From Euborellia annulipes (lineage: Eukaryota > Arthropoda > Insecta > Dermaptera > Anisolabididae): a stretch of 64,000 nucleotides of DNA. Under the pieces are notes generated by a model. That model saw only the letters and a list, made by a program, of their open reading frames with translations. It was not told where the DNA came from and did no database searches. Below are positions 1-10,716 of the stretch, in pieces. The translations under genes and the position numbers were made by a program. Position 1 is the stretch's first letter; each line of letters opens with the position of its first letter. Location of the stretch: the NCBI GenBank assembly GCA_023213315.1, contig JAKCPI010005009.1:1-64000 (forward strand), in the 5' to 3' direction.

Positions 1-146
1 ATCTGGTGTGTCGACATATATTTAGTTCCCGACAGTACAGTACATTTGAATTCAGATGTAAAATTTATAAGTATGGGAAAATATTTATATTTTGTTACCA
101 TAGCAACCATTTCTCTATCTTTCCTATGAAATACAAGAGTAAAGTG
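1..146 (+). repeat. R1 repeat, partial, cut by window edge
   Basis: The window opens inside the last bases of the R1 hairpin module (ATCTGGTGTG) and runs into the R1 body, including the GTTACCATAGCAACC block and ATGAAATACAAGAGTAAAG. A SINE-A tail interrupts it at about 147. Compare the complete copy at 16298-16957. Confidence 0.8.
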
Positions 147-291
147 AAGAATGGCTGGACCCCAGATATATATATATATATATTCATAATAACGGTTAGC
201 GTAAAAGTCTTATATGGCCAAAGTTGCCGAAAAGACTGTGTGAATGTGAAGTAGTGAATGGGAAAAAAGTGGCGGAGTGTTTAAAAAAAAA
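147..291 (+). repeat. SINE-A, 5'-truncated
   Basis: This is the 3' part of the SINE-A family: CTGGACCCC, a TA-rich spacer, AACGGTTAGCGT, then GTTGCCGAAAAGACTG, a GTGAATG tract and an A9 tail. The tRNA-like head is absent. It sits inside an R1 copy. Confidence 0.75.
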
Positions 292-407
292 GTATGGTCT
301 GAACAAAAACATTTATTTATTTTAATACATTTTTTTCTCTACTCTAATGGAATCAAAAACACCATTAGGAATTAATAATAATAATATAAAAGCAAACACT
401 CAAAATT
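292..407. other. Short AT-rich spacer
   Basis: AT-rich sequence between a SINE-A tail and the next R1 hairpin. I see nothing specific in it. Confidence 0.5.
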
Positions 408-985
408 AAAAATCTGGTGTGATGGCGCACAGCACACAACTTTCTCTTACCTTCGGTAATCGAAAGTTGTGTACTGTGCTTGTCCCACCAGATTTTTTTG
501 TGTCGACATGTATTTAGTTTCCGACAGTAGGGTACAATTGAATTCAAGATGTAAAATTTATAAGTTTGGGAAAATATTTATATTTTGTTACCATGGCAAC
601 CATTTCTCCTATCTTTTCTATGGAGTACAAGAGTAAAGTGGTCTTCAGAAGATTTCAATGACAAAATGAGAATATACATTTTATACGAGAATCTAAAAAA
701 TAATTGATTTTTTGAATTTAAAAAAAAAAATCGTTGGAGCAAATTTAGAGAAAATCGAAAAAACTGAAAAGTGCATCAGTAAAGTAGTAGTACTAGTTGG
801 TCGATTTTGTTCAAAAGCTTCGTGTTACGTCCCATGGGGGTGCCTAACTTAAATATAAAATTTCAACCTCCTAGCTCTTTTCGTTCTTGAGATATTTTGT
901 TCACAGACAGACCATGACGCAAAACGTGTATATCCATCAAAATCTCGACATTTTGACATGAATTCAATACTTTCTCTCTCTATGG
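408..985 (+). repeat. R1 repeat, nearly complete
   Basis: The hairpin module is at about 408-500 (AAATCTGGTGTGATGG outward to CCCACCAGATTT). The body follows: GTCGACATGTATTTAG, GTTACCATGGCAACC, the AGTAGTACTAGT block, the GACAGACCATG block, and an end at AATACTTTCTCTCTC. One internal part is shortened near 905-935, where the usual GGATTCAGGGGACC stretch is missing. Confidence 0.85.
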
Positions 986-1042
986 CGCTTAACATACTAA
1001 TGCGTAACAGGGTCCATATATTTTTCCGTTTAAACATTTTTA

Positions 1043-1152
1043 CATCTTGAATTCTAATAATGATATTATACCGGCGGAAACTAAATATATGTCGGCACAA
1101 AAAAATCTGATGTGACAAGCACAGAAAACAACTTTCAATTACCAAAGGTAAG
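1043..1152 (-). repeat. R1 hairpin-proximal fragment
   Basis: Minus-strand R1 fragment containing the ACATCTTGAATTC block, the GGCGGAAACTAAATATATG block and half of the hairpin module (AAAATCTGATGTGACAAG). It stops at the hairpin apex. Confidence 0.7.
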
Positions 1153-2742
1153 TATTCCATTTTATTGAACATTCCATGTCCATTTAAACAAACAAAAGTT
1201 TCTAAATTTAATTAATGAAAATAACTCGTTTCCTATTTAATATTTATTTCACTTGCAATTGATTAAATTCCAAATTTGTCTGTTTTCTAATTATACTTGG
1301 TAACTCTTTTTTTTTTTAGTGGGTTTTGTGTGATAAATAAAGCCAGCTGGTGGATTTTCTCTTGTTATATTTTATTTTTGTCCATACTAGTAATAATTAC
1401 TCTCCATCAAACTCTTGTATAAATGGATCAATATTGACATTGACAGCTCTAAAGAGGGATGAGGGAGAAGGGAATGGATGAGGGAAACTGTCATTGTGAC
1501 AGTCAAAATGTTTTCATTTCTAAATAGGTTTTCGGTCACAGAAAATAAATATAAACAAAACATTTAGAATTATTCTTCCCACCATTTCTAAATATGTGTA
1601 AAAAAAATTATTTATATGAATTTTTCCAATACTCCATACTTGCGAGGGCTACTTTGTGCCTTAAACAAAACCGAGGAAGAGGTCTCGCTTCACTTTCCAA
1701 GGGATTCGATAGTAAGCTTCACAAAAAAAACTACTTTATTTCCTTTCACTTTAGAAAGAGAAATTTAAACAATAGTAGAAACAAATTAACATTTAGAATA
1801 ATTTTCCCCTCCTACTTTGTTTTAAAAATCATGAATAAATTACACGGTGCTCTATAGTTTGAATAAATTCATAGATGTAAAAAAAAAAAAATTAAACCAA
1901 TTCATCTTCATTCGTCTTTTAGACAATATGTATTTATTTTTATTTTTTTTCTAAATTACTATAATTAAATTAGAATTAAGATAATTGAAAAAGATTATAT
2001 GAAAATAAATGAGGGGTCAAATAAAAGGTGACACAAAATTATATCGATTTGTCAAAAACACTTGTTAGCAACAACTTCAAATAAATAATCATAATAGCAA
2101 TTTACATAATAACTCCTTTGCTCACTTTAAGATATTAGTGAGATTGTTAATTAAGTTTTGAAATTCAAGAATATTATATTTCTAAAATATTTTATTCCTA
2201 ATATTCGTAAAAGCACTTTTCTTAATTATATTATTTCTTTCCTTCGCAGGTTTTCTTCACTTATTATTTTAATTCTGTTTCCGTTTAATTCCATTAATTA
2301 ACACTTACGATGATTGGGTTTTAGGCCTGTTGAAATGATATACGAATATATATAATATAATAAGGTTAACGTAAATAATCCTCTCTCTGGGTGTGTTTAT
2401 TCGCTTTATTTTAAATAATCATCTCTGACAGTTTCATTTTCATTTTGATATTATTATATAAAAAAAAATGGCATAAAGGAATGAATGAATGATAATTATA
2501 TTCAGTTCATGGAATTTGATATATGGAAATAAAATAAGGGGAATATTTTAAAGATATTTTAACAAATATCCTTGCAATGACAAGCGTGGAGAAAACTCGG
2601 GTGGATAGCCCCGGGAAATCAGCGTATGGATTGTCCCCAGGTAGCCATCAATAAATGTTATTTACAATATATGTAGAGGTTTACTCTAACCCTTATAAGC
2701 CTCAGCAGTCGAGAGAGAAAAATTAAAAAAAATAAATAAAAA
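1153..2742. other. AT-rich DNA without recognised feature
   Basis: About 1.6 kb of AT-rich sequence. There is a short GC-richer patch at 2580-2660 that I cannot assign. A small open frame at 1594-1857 has composition like its surroundings and no recognisable domain, so I do not call it a gene. Confidence 0.5.
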
Positions 2743-2821
2743 TATCTGCATATCCAGGATGATAAGGAGAATAAAAACCAGCAAAGTTTTCTCTCTCAGG
2801 ACTCCAATTTATTTGCAAATA

Positions 2822-2851
2822 TTTCGGCTCCTATACAGGGGCCATCCTCAG
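2822..2851 (-). ncRNA. Hammerhead-like ribozyme core
   Basis: On the minus strand: CTGAGGA, a T, a hairpin GGCCCCT..AGGAGCC with one mismatch, then GAAA. Four bases after GAAA (TATT) comes TGCA, complementary to the TGCA just before CTGAGGA, so a short helix I can form. The extra T between core and helix II departs from the canonical fold. Confidence 0.5.
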
Positions 2852-3046
2852 TGCATATATGAAATTTATGAGAGAGATTGTCAATTGGGTACAAATATAT
2901 TTGAGAAAACATTTGAGCTTATTGATGATCATATAATGATAATTTACTGGCATAGAACGACCAGGCAATAAGCTCATGCGCTCAAATGTTTTCTCAAATA
3001 TATTTTTACCCAATTGACAATCTCTCTCATAAATTTCATATATGCA

Positions 3047-3076
3047 CTGAGGATGGCCCCTGTATAGGAGCCGAAA
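3047..3076 (+). ncRNA. Hammerhead-like ribozyme core
   Basis: Mirror copy of the 2822-2851 motif in the right arm, with identical core, helix II and flanking TGCA pair. Both arms having kept the core is consistent with functional constraint or a recent origin. Confidence 0.5.
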
Positions 3077-3187
3077 TATTTGCAAATAAATTGGAGTCCT
3101 GAGAGAGAAAACTTTGCTGGTTTTTATTCTACTTATCGTCCTCAACTACGATTCCCAGCTAAAAACAACTACTGTATCTGCATATCC

Positions 3188-3472
3188 GTTATCATTACTA
3201 TATACAATATAAAGCGCTAGTCTTGACTTCCTGTTCCTGTGTGTATGTGCCTTTCAGGGCGCTGATTGGCCAGAATAAAAGGAAGTTGAGTCAAAAAGAG
3301 AAATTTAAAACTAAGTCAGAGGGGGAAATTTAAAAATTTAAAATTTTGCAATTGCTCGCCTTCGTGAGCAAGGGGATCTAGGGGGCGCAGCCCCGGCGGG
3401 CTTTTCCACTTTGGAGAGAGGAAAACTTCAAAAAGATATAATCTTAAATAAAAATAATACTACGATTTAAAT
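3188..3472. other. Unassigned sequence with a GCTCGCC palindrome
   Basis: Contains GCTCGCCTTCGTGAGC at 3354-3369 followed by AAGGGGATCTAGGGGGCG. A close relative lies at about 30709-30742. This seems to be the end of a low-copy repeat whose class I cannot assign. Confidence 0.4.
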
Positions 3473-3752
3473 TTAAAATTATATTGAGGAATAAATTAAA
3501 ACTAGGTTTGGATTCATTTCAAGTTTTATTTATTTATTTTTTTTTAACACACACTTTATTCACACTCACATTCACACACATACATATATACACAGTCTTT
3601 TAGTCAACTTAGCCCATATAAGACTTTGACGATAACCATTATTTATAATATCTATTGGGGGTCCAGTCATGAGTTTTATTTATAATTTTGAAAAAAAAAA
3701 TTATAAATAAGTCAAACTCAAAACCTAGTTTTAATTATTCCTCAAAATAATT
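3473..3752. repeat. Fold-back element interrupted by SINE-A
   Basis: The left arm (about 3473-3535, containing GAGGAATAAATTAAAAC) is an imperfect reverse complement of the right arm (about 3695-3752, containing AAACCTAGTTTTAATTATT). A minus-strand SINE-A tail lies between them. Confidence 0.6.
3537..3672 (-). repeat. SINE-A, 5'-truncated, minus strand
   Basis: Poly-T, CACACTCACATTCACAC, ACAGTCTTTTAGTCAACTT, GACGATAACCATTATT and GGGGGTCCAG, the reverse complement of the SINE-A 3' half. The tRNA-like head is missing. Confidence 0.7.
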
Positions 3753-4000
3753 TAAATTCTGATTATAAATAGTAGTGAAAGTGTAAACTGTATGATCAAT
3801 ACTATTTAAATATTAGAAAACCATGATAGGAAAAGTCAAGAGAAAAAAGTTACTTCAAAGTATCGTGCTGAAGGGGTTGGGATATCAAGAGGTGAGATTT
3901 GATGGGTTGTCAGTATTTATAACAGGGTTAATATTTCAGGTCACAAGAAATAAATAAACTGACGCCGTTAAAATTGATGAATTAAAAATATAATTAATAA

Positions 4001-4189
4001 CTGAAATTCAAGTTTGAGAAATCAGAAAATGATCGCAAAAATAGGTTAAGCTCTAGATACCGCAACAAAGATAAATTTAGAGCAGGCTTTAATAGGACTA
4101 TGGGGAAGAATGGTGATGGGGAAAGTCAATCGATTGAGTCCGAGCAGCTGGTGTTTGAGGTGCAGCGCAGGTGCAATCTAAACCTCTAG
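4001..4189 (+). other. Unassigned 62-codon open frame
   Basis: An open frame runs from just after a TAA to a TAG at 4187-4189. It has no early ATG; the first is about codon 34. The predicted peptide is polar, includes YRNKDKFRAGFNR and SEQLVFEVQRRCNLNL, and has a richer amino-acid mix than the low-complexity frames around it. I recognise no family. It could be a decayed exon, part of a mobile-element ORF, or chance. Confidence 0.2.
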
Positions 4190-5065
4190 AGGACTAATAC
4201 ATTTGTTAATAACAACCACAACTAGAAGAAATAATAATATAGGCCTATTTGTTTTATTGATAAACAGAAATGGGAGGTTCCGGAGCGCTGTCAACTGTGA
4301 TCTTTGAATTATGAAACGTAAGTCTACTAGAAATGCCGAAAACGGGTAGGTTTAAAATATATTGCATACACAGAGTAATAAAGTGATCTTTTTAATAAAA
4401 ATTTCAATGGCCTACATATTCAAAACCTTCAATATGCATCAAAAGAGATTTGATTTCTACCTCATTTCTTGGTGATTGATATTTTTTTTTCTTTTTTCAA
4501 GCACAAGATATGTTATTTTATCAAAACGCGTTTTGTGGGAACGGACACACTTGTTCGGCCGTTATATCAGATATCTAAGGATCAATGTGCAAATTTAGAC
4601 ATCGAAAAGAAGTTAGAACTTTGACGAGAAAAAGAAAAAAAAACTTTATTTCACACAAAGCGAAACTTTTCTCTATCTTTTGAATTTTTAAATAAAAAAA
4701 AAAAAAATTCTCTCATAAATATATAATTAGAGATTTTTTTTTTTTTTTTAATTTCTTCAACTTTTAACTGCTTTTATTATGGAAATTATATTAAAAAAAT
4801 ACCTAGATTATAGGTCTATATTAGAAATGAAAAATTAGTACTAGATTAATTTATTCAAATTATTTTTTGCGATTCCTTTATTCAGTCTTTTTTTTTTTTT
4901 TTTTTTTCTAAGTCAATTGGTTTATTGTTAAATACTCCGGAAATTCAAAGATCATGCTTAAAATTGAACAGAGATATTTTTTATTATTCGGTGAACATCA
5001 AACCAATTCCCGCAAGGAACCTGATGTCACCCATTTATTGGTCCTCTTTTCTTTACATTACAGAT
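4190..5065. other. AT-rich DNA without recognised feature
   Basis: Poly-A and poly-T runs and simple AT sequence. I see no repeat family member or coding signal. Confidence 0.5.
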
Positions 5066-5215
5066 TTTTTTTTTTCAGATAGATCATGTCGCGAAAACCA
5101 CTTTTTTGGATTCAGGGGACCTCAAAAAGTGTATATCCATCAAAATCACGAAATTGAATTTTTGATATGAATCCAATACTTTCTTATATCAACTATATAG
5201 GTATAGAGAAGTTAA
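5066..5215 (+). repeat. R1 repeat, distal-end fragment
   Basis: Carries the GTCGCGAAAACCAC, GGATTCAGGGGACCTC, CCATCAAAATC and ATGAATCCAATACTTTC blocks and the AT palindrome, with nothing upstream. Confidence 0.75.
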
Positions 5216-5631
5216 GCAGGATGTGATCTGTACAGAAAGCATAAAAATTCAATTTTGATCCCGGTGAAGATTTTGGTGCCTTTTCATATGGACGGTCACA
5301 AATAGGGATAAAGGAAGTTAAAAACTTTTCAATTAAAAATAAATGTAAAATATGAGTTTTTTTTTTACAGAGAGAAAAGAGAAAGAGAAGATATTGATAA
5401 TATAAATACCATTTCAAAGAGATTATCTAATTTATTGAGAAAGATATAAAGTTAATTAGGCGGGACGAACGGAGAACTGTTTAAGAAACTATTGGTGCCT
5501 GCTCACATTCCCCTCCCATCCCCTCTCCCCTGGGCCCTCCACCCGCCATTTCATTCAGATTGTCGACGGCTAAAAATAGATTCGACACCCATTAAAAGAA
5601 TTATTAATTTTCAAGTTTTTTGCCTCGGGGC
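5216..5631. other. Unassigned AT-rich sequence
   Basis: I see no repeat family or coding signal. A C-rich stretch lies at about 5505-5545. Confidence 0.4.
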
Positions 5632-5888
5632 ATGCGTAGAGTTAGCGTGCTAACCTCATATACCAAACGTCGCGGGTTCGGACCCCAGGCGTCCGTGATT
5701 ATTAAGCCAATTGGATCCAAATGGCTTAAATAGGAAGCCTGGACCCCATATATGTATATTAATCTCTATACCGGTTCGTAAAAGTCTTAAATGGCCTAAG
5801 TGCCGAAAAGACTGTGTGATTGGTGTGTGAGTGTGAGTGTGAATGAGAAAAAAGTGTGATGTTTTCTATAAAAAAAAAAAAAAAAAAA
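5632..5888 (+). repeat. SINE-A, near full length
   Basis: This tRNA-derived SINE has a head with an A-box-like GCGTAGAGTTAGCGTGC and a B box GGTTCGGACCC, and an inverted pair around AAGCC..GGCTT. The 3' domain CGTAAAAGTCTTAAATGG / GTGCCGAAAAGACTGTG is followed by a GTGTGAGTG tract and an A18 tail. Such SINEs are transcribed by RNA polymerase III and mobilised by a partner LINE. Confidence 0.85.
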
Positions 5889-7087
5889 GTTTTTTTTTAT
5901 TATTAAATAATTGAATTAAATAAAATGAAAAATATTATAGTTATATAAGAACGATGTATCACAATAAAGTTATTCCGATATTTGTGCGTTTAATCAAAAC
6001 ACTAGTTAGTGTACAGTTAGTTAATTTATATAAAAATTTTGTTGACCAATGTAATAATAAAATTGGAAAATTATTACTCTGAAAAAAATGATATTAATAT
6101 AAATGTATTTAATTTAAGTAAGCAGATCGCCTGACGGAAGAACTCAATAAAAAATCATCTAGGATCTTTTTTATAAAATCTTCCATTATCTAAAAACATT
6201 TCCTTTAAAAAAAATAATAATAAAAAACAGAAAATAAAAAAAATTCCCAGTAAAGACACTCACACTTGGATCAAATTTGATTCTTAACAAACGCCCATAA
6301 AATAGAACACTTGATAAAATTATTTTATAATTTTCTAGTCAATTTTTTTTTTTTTTTTTAATAATAATTAGCATTGACCATGTTCTTTTGGCTTGACTTG
6401 AAGGGAGTTGAATAATTAATTAAATAAATTTCAATATACCTGAGTCAAAGGTAATGGCAGGTGCTTCACGATATAAAATTTAATACTTGAAGACACATCA
6501 CAATGAAAATTAAACTCACTGAACACATTTTATAATTTTTTAAAGCACTAAATAAAATCACTTAAAGAAAACGAACCGAACGAGCGTAGAATGGAAGTCG
6601 GACTGATTGTTTGAATTTGTTCTCCGCTAGAGTGCTCTGGGTCTCTTTGTTTTTACTCTTTGAAGCAATATTAAATTGGAAAAAAAAAATTGATAGATTA
6701 AAATAATTTAATGAAAAAATTAATAATATGAAGAAAAAAATTATTTTATTAAATTATTTACAAATATTAATATTGGGATGCATTTGTATATTATTATAAA
6801 AAAAAAATAAAGTTCAAAGAATACAAATACTTTTTTATTTTTAACACCTGTAATTTATGTAAAAATTTTATATGAAATAAAATATATTTGGAATTGAGAA
6901 AATTATTGTATTTATGATAATAATTTATTTTATGGAATAAATTTATTTGGTTCTCTTTATGAAAGAAATATAGTATATTTTTGATTATTTCTTTCTTTTT
7001 TTCTTTTATTATTATCCTTGCAGCTAGAGCGAATTAATAATATCGCTTTGTTTTTATTCTTGTACAAATATTAAAATTTTGAATTCA
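5889..7087. other. AT-rich DNA without recognised feature
   Basis: Long A/T runs. I see no repeat family member and no coding signal. Confidence 0.5.
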
Positions 7088-7692
7088 AAAAATCTGGTGT
7101 AACTGGTCGCACAGCACACAATTTTCTCTTACCTTCGGTAATTGAAAAATGTGTTCTGTGCTTGTCAGGCCGGAACTAGGATTTTTCGGGTGGGGCAAAA
7201 TTTAATTTTCGGCCCCTCCTTAGAATTTCTGTACGAAATTCGTATCATTTCAACGTTGTTCAGTAAATTTTTCTTTATTACCGCCCCCTGATATCTGCCG
7301 CCCGGGACAGACCCATCGCCCCACCCCTATTCTTGATTACCATGGCAACCATTTCTCCTTGAGAAAATAGAAAAAAACTGAAAAAGTACATTAGTAAAGT
7401 ACTAGTACTTTTTGGCCGATTTTGTTTAAAAGGTTATTTTCTGGCTCCCGGGGGGTGTGGAACTTGAATACAAAATTTCAGCTTCATAGCTTAATTCCTT
7501 CATGCTTTAAATTGAACCCAGACAGACACACCCACAGGCAGACCATGTTGAGAAAACCATTTTTTTTTTTTTGATTCAGGGGACCTCAAAACGTGTATAT
7601 CCGTCAAAATCTCGACATCGAATTTTTGACATGAATCCAATACTTTCTCTCTCTATATATTAACATATATAGAGGTAAGAGAAAGTAAAAAT
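7088..7692 (+). repeat. R1 repeat interrupted by a hAT-like fragment
   Basis: The hairpin module starts at 7088 (AAATCTGGTGTAACTGG) and breaks after GTGCTTGTC at about 7166. R1 resumes at about 7337 (ATTACCATGGCAACC) and runs to the distal AT palindrome and GAGAAAGTAAAAA at 7692. The body between the GGCAACC and GAGAAAATAG blocks is deleted. Confidence 0.8.
7167..7336. mobile_element. hAT-like MITE, degraded
   Basis: Starts CAGGCCGGAACTAGG and contains CCGCCCCCTGATATCTGCCGCCC. It is related to the better-preserved element at 32101-32280 in reverse orientation. The far terminus is not clear. Confidence 0.5.
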
Positions 7693-8119
7693 TAGGTTAA
7701 TTTAGCTAATATCAAAGATGAGGAGAGTGGAATACTAGTGTTTTGAAGACAAGAGGAATCCGTGGCATGAAATTCCAAGCCTTCCATCCCTCGGGAGAGA
7801 CAAGAAGGTTCCTCCTAATTGCATTGCCCAGGAATATAACAACATTTCCCCTTTGCACTTTGCTGGACCGAATAGCTAACTAAGCTGCCTTGATAAGCCT
7901 AATTAATGTCAAGCTCAACCAATCAATCATCTAATTTAAGACCTGGGTAATTACTCTCTTTTAGATGGAAGAAGTTAGATATGCTAATAAAGTTAAAAAA
8001 AATTTGCTTTGAGGAAATTTTTTTTGCTTTTTTATTTAGTTTAGTTATAAAATATTATTATAAAAAATAGTATTAGAATATACCTACAACAAGATTGTAT
8101 GTTTTTATTGGTGAGGCTA
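7693..8119. other. Unassigned sequence
   Basis: Moderately AT-rich and single copy in this window as far as I can see. No feature recognised. Confidence 0.4.
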
Positions 8120-8213
8120 ACCGCCCCATGCCCCCCGAGAATCGAACCCAGGATCTCCAGCCAGACGGGGGATCGGTGTGCTATCTATTGCACCAATGGA
8201 CTTCAAAAGGTTG
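8120..8213 (-). repeat. tRNA(Arg)-like pseudogene or SINE head
   Basis: The minus strand reads TTGGTGCAATAGATAGCAC, which resembles the D arm of arginine tRNA, then a B box GGTTCGATTCTC with a wobble-paired T stem. The acceptor ends do not pair, so this is not a working tRNA. It abuts a hAT-like terminus reading CAGTGTTTCCCAACC on the minus strand, ending at about 8213. Confidence 0.5.
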
Positions 8214-9094
8214 GGAAACACTGCAGTAGAGGAACACATTTTTGAGTCTTGTCTAACACACCACTTACTGTAAGCAGCAAAGCCCTCATGGTAGTGGGAT
8301 TAAGTTATAGTTAAATATTTTTCGGGATCTATAAATGTTAGAATTTATCGCTCAGTGCGGAAAGCAAACGACTTAATCGTAAGAACTTAAGCTTTACTCT
8401 GGGTACAATAATATTTATTAAGATTTATTTTATATTTACAAATATAATAGTCTACACACAGATTACCATAACTAAATATTATTAAATTAAATTAATTATT
8501 ATAAATACTATTAATTGATATAAATTTAGTATTTTTACAAAAGGTATTAAAAAAAGTGGAATAAGGCCGTTTTAGATAAGAATTGAATAAAAAACGAATT
8601 TTATTCGTTAGCCCAAGTCTCTGTTATTTCATGCCAACATTTCGAAGCCTAAACTCAGATCCTTTAAAACATTTTTCGTTTCATTAAATTTAAATTACAT
8701 TAGTCTCCGAAACGTAGGGTATGGAAAAATAAAGATAATTGGACAGGATAAAGTAAAAAATTTGAAAAAAAAAATTGAAATAGAAAAAAAGTTTTAAGCC
8801 TATTCTAATGGCAACTCTAAAATTTGTTAAATGAGTCAGTTGGCTAATCTTATAAAAAAAAATTGATTTTAACCATGAAGAGTTTATTTTTAATTAAATT
8901 AATAGCTCGGACTAAATGTTATTGTGACCTTTTTAAGAGCTTAAAAAGGGTCATTCCGAAATGTATATTTTGTTTCGAATCTGATCTTGCAAATTAAGAG
9001 TCAAAATGTCAAAGAATAATAAAAAAATAAAATAAAAAATAATAGGTCTATAAAAACATTGTGGGGAGGGGTCGTGGAATTTCCCCAAAGTTTA
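8214..9094. other. AT-rich DNA without recognised feature
   Basis: No repeat family or coding signal seen. Confidence 0.45.
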
Positions 9095-9243
9095 GTACAG
9101 TCACAGACAGACAGACAGACCATGTTGCGAAAACAACTTTTCCGGCTCAGGGGACCTCAAAACGCGTATATCCATCAAAATCTCGATATCGAATTATTGA
9201 CATGAATCCAATACTTTCTCTCTATATATTTCAACATATATGA
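9095..9243 (+). repeat. R1 repeat, distal-end fragment
   Basis: A CAGACAGACAGACAGACC tract, then the GTTGCGAAAAC, CAGGGGACCTCAAAACG and ATCCAATACTTTCTCTC blocks and the AT palindrome. Confidence 0.75.
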
Positions 9244-9248
9244 TAATC

Positions 9249-9332
9249 AATTTTGTGGGCCCCTCATATTTGAATGGGCCCTAGGGGCGCGACTAGTGCG
9301 CCTTGCTTATGATCCGCCACTGAGCTCCCCTC
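9249..9332. mobile_element. Solitary hAT-like terminus
   Basis: Ends in ATGATCCGCCACTG at about 9330. This matches the TIR type of the complete element at 56287-56548. The partner end is not seen. Confidence 0.35.
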
Positions 9333-9612
9333 TTTATAAAATTGATCAAAATTAAGGAGAATAATTTTGTATATAGGCCCTAGAGAGTGGAAGGCGATAT
9401 GATGTTCAATGGGTTCAATAAAAAAAGTTGTATAATTTTAATGTGAAACATGTGTAATAAATTGAACACAAAAACAACTATAAAAAAGTAAAAAATACAA
9501 TTATAGAAATTAGAGGGTAGTTAAAAATAAATTAACACAACGAATAAATGGGAAGTAAAATTACAGGGAAAAAATCAACTTAATGCTATTTAAATTATTA
9601 TTATTTTTTTTT
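9333..9612. other. AT-rich DNA
   Basis: Nothing recognised. Confidence 0.4.
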
Positions 9613-9771
9613 CATTTAAGGTCTTTTTCGGCAGCGGAGGTCATTTAGAGCCCGTCTCTTTCATTTCATTTGGATTAGAAGTTGAAATAAATTGTCGCAC
9701 GAGACGGGATGCGAACCCGCGACCCTTGGTACAGAAGGCCAGCACGCTAACGCCTACACTGAAGCCCGAGG
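9613..9771 (-). repeat. SINE-B, minus strand
   Basis: Reading the minus strand: a tRNA-like head starts CCTCGGGCTTCAGTGTAGG with TTAGCGTGCTGG, then a B box within GTCGCGGGTTCGC, a short body, and the 3' motif ATGACCTCCGCTGCCGAAAA. The head differs from SINE-A, but the 3' motif matches SINE-A's TTGCCGAAAAGAC. Confidence 0.75.
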
Positions 9772-10047
9772 GGGGTATTTAATTTCAAATTACCGTATAA
9801 ACACCAATTAGATAGAGCATTGTTTGAAATTAGTGGTTTTTCCTTAAAACAAATGTCTTTCAAACGGCTCCGAAGTATTTTACTCTCCCCTCCTCCAAAA
9901 AAAAAAAAAAAAACATCTCTACATGGGACATCTGCATCCAGATTTAACAAACAAAATCTCTTATAGTTTCAAAAATTAAATTTTTTCTCTCTGCATATGC
10001 ATTTGGTGAGTGTGTATCATTTTAGAAACTAATCAAGGATTTTTATA

Positions 10048-10716
10048 TTTTACTTTCTCTTACCTATGTATATATGTAATGTATATATATAGAGAGAAAT
10101 ATTGGATTCATGTCAAAAATTCGATGTCGAGATTTTGATGGATCTTTACGTTTGGAGGTCCCCTGTATCCAAAAAGTGGTTTTCGCGACATGGTCTGTCT
10201 GTCTGTGTGTCTGTGTGTGTGTGTTCAATTTTAAGCATGAAGGAATTGAGCTAGGAGGTTGAAATTTTATATTTAAGTTAAACACCTCCCGGGACCGGAA
10301 AAATAAGCTTTTAATCAAAATCGGCCAAAGAGTACTATTACTTTACTGATGTACTTTTTCAGTTTTTTTCGGATTTTCTCAAAATTCGCTCTAACGATTT
10401 TGATTAAAATTCAAAAATCAATTATTTTTTGATGCTCTTTCAAATGTATATTCTCGTTTTGCCCTCAAAATTGTTTGAAGCACACTTTACTCTTGTGCTT
10501 CATAGGAAAGATAGGAGAAATGGTTGCCATGGTAACAAAATATAAATATTTTCCCACACTTATAAATTTTACATCTGAATTCAAATATTCCTTACTGCAG
10601 GGAACTAAATACATGTCGACACAGAAAATCTGGTGTGACAAGCACAGTACACAACTTTCGATTACCGAAGGTAAGAGAAAGTTGTGTGCTGTGCGCCAGT
10701 CACACCAGATTTTTTT
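10048..10716 (-). repeat. R1 repeat, full length
   Basis: A complete copy. From left to right it has the distal palindrome (TTACTTTCTCTTACC to GAGAGAAATATTGG), the TCGATGTCGAGATTTTG, GTGGTTTTCGCGAC and (TG)n blocks, the AAGCATGAAGGAATTGAG and AAGAGTACTATTACTTTAC blocks, and GGTTGCCATGGTAAC. The hairpin module is at about 10625-10716. I see no protein, TIR or clear target duplication, so the class is unknown. Confidence 0.85.

Larger units (their letters stand above)
2743..3187. mobile_element. Fold-back retroelement-like insertion with hammerhead-like motifs
   Basis: Two inverted arms, about 2757-2918 and 2973-3144, flank a 50-bp loop. The insertion is bounded by a 13-bp direct repeat, TATCTGCATATCC, at 2743-2755 and 3175-3187, which I read as a target-site duplication. 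Each arm carries a CTGAGGA / GGCCCC..GGAGCC / GAAA motif that fits a hammerhead ribozyme core (2822-2851 minus, 3047-3076 plus). Hammerheads are established in Penelope-like retroelements. No reverse transcriptase is present, so assignment to that class is inference. Confidence 0.7.

Noticed and set aside
3541..3600. CRISPR-like regular repeats (CACACTCACATTCACAC)
   Set aside because: These are the degenerate GTGTGAGTG tracts of the SINE-A tail on the minus strand, with no spacers of regular length.
8120..8213. Functional tRNA gene
   Set aside because: D-arm and B-box similarity is good, but the acceptor ends do not pair and the anticodon stem is poor. The same holds for 48640 and 51601.
10064..10318. 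Recurrent open frame starting MIKSLFFRSR..FNLNIKFQPPSS, seen in many places (10.1, 28.1, 37.1, 57.0 kb and others)
   Set aside because: It recurs because the R1 body recurs. Each copy ends at different points, several are broken by frameshifts, and the CA-repeat part is translated as THTHT-type low complexity. I see no reason to call it a protein.
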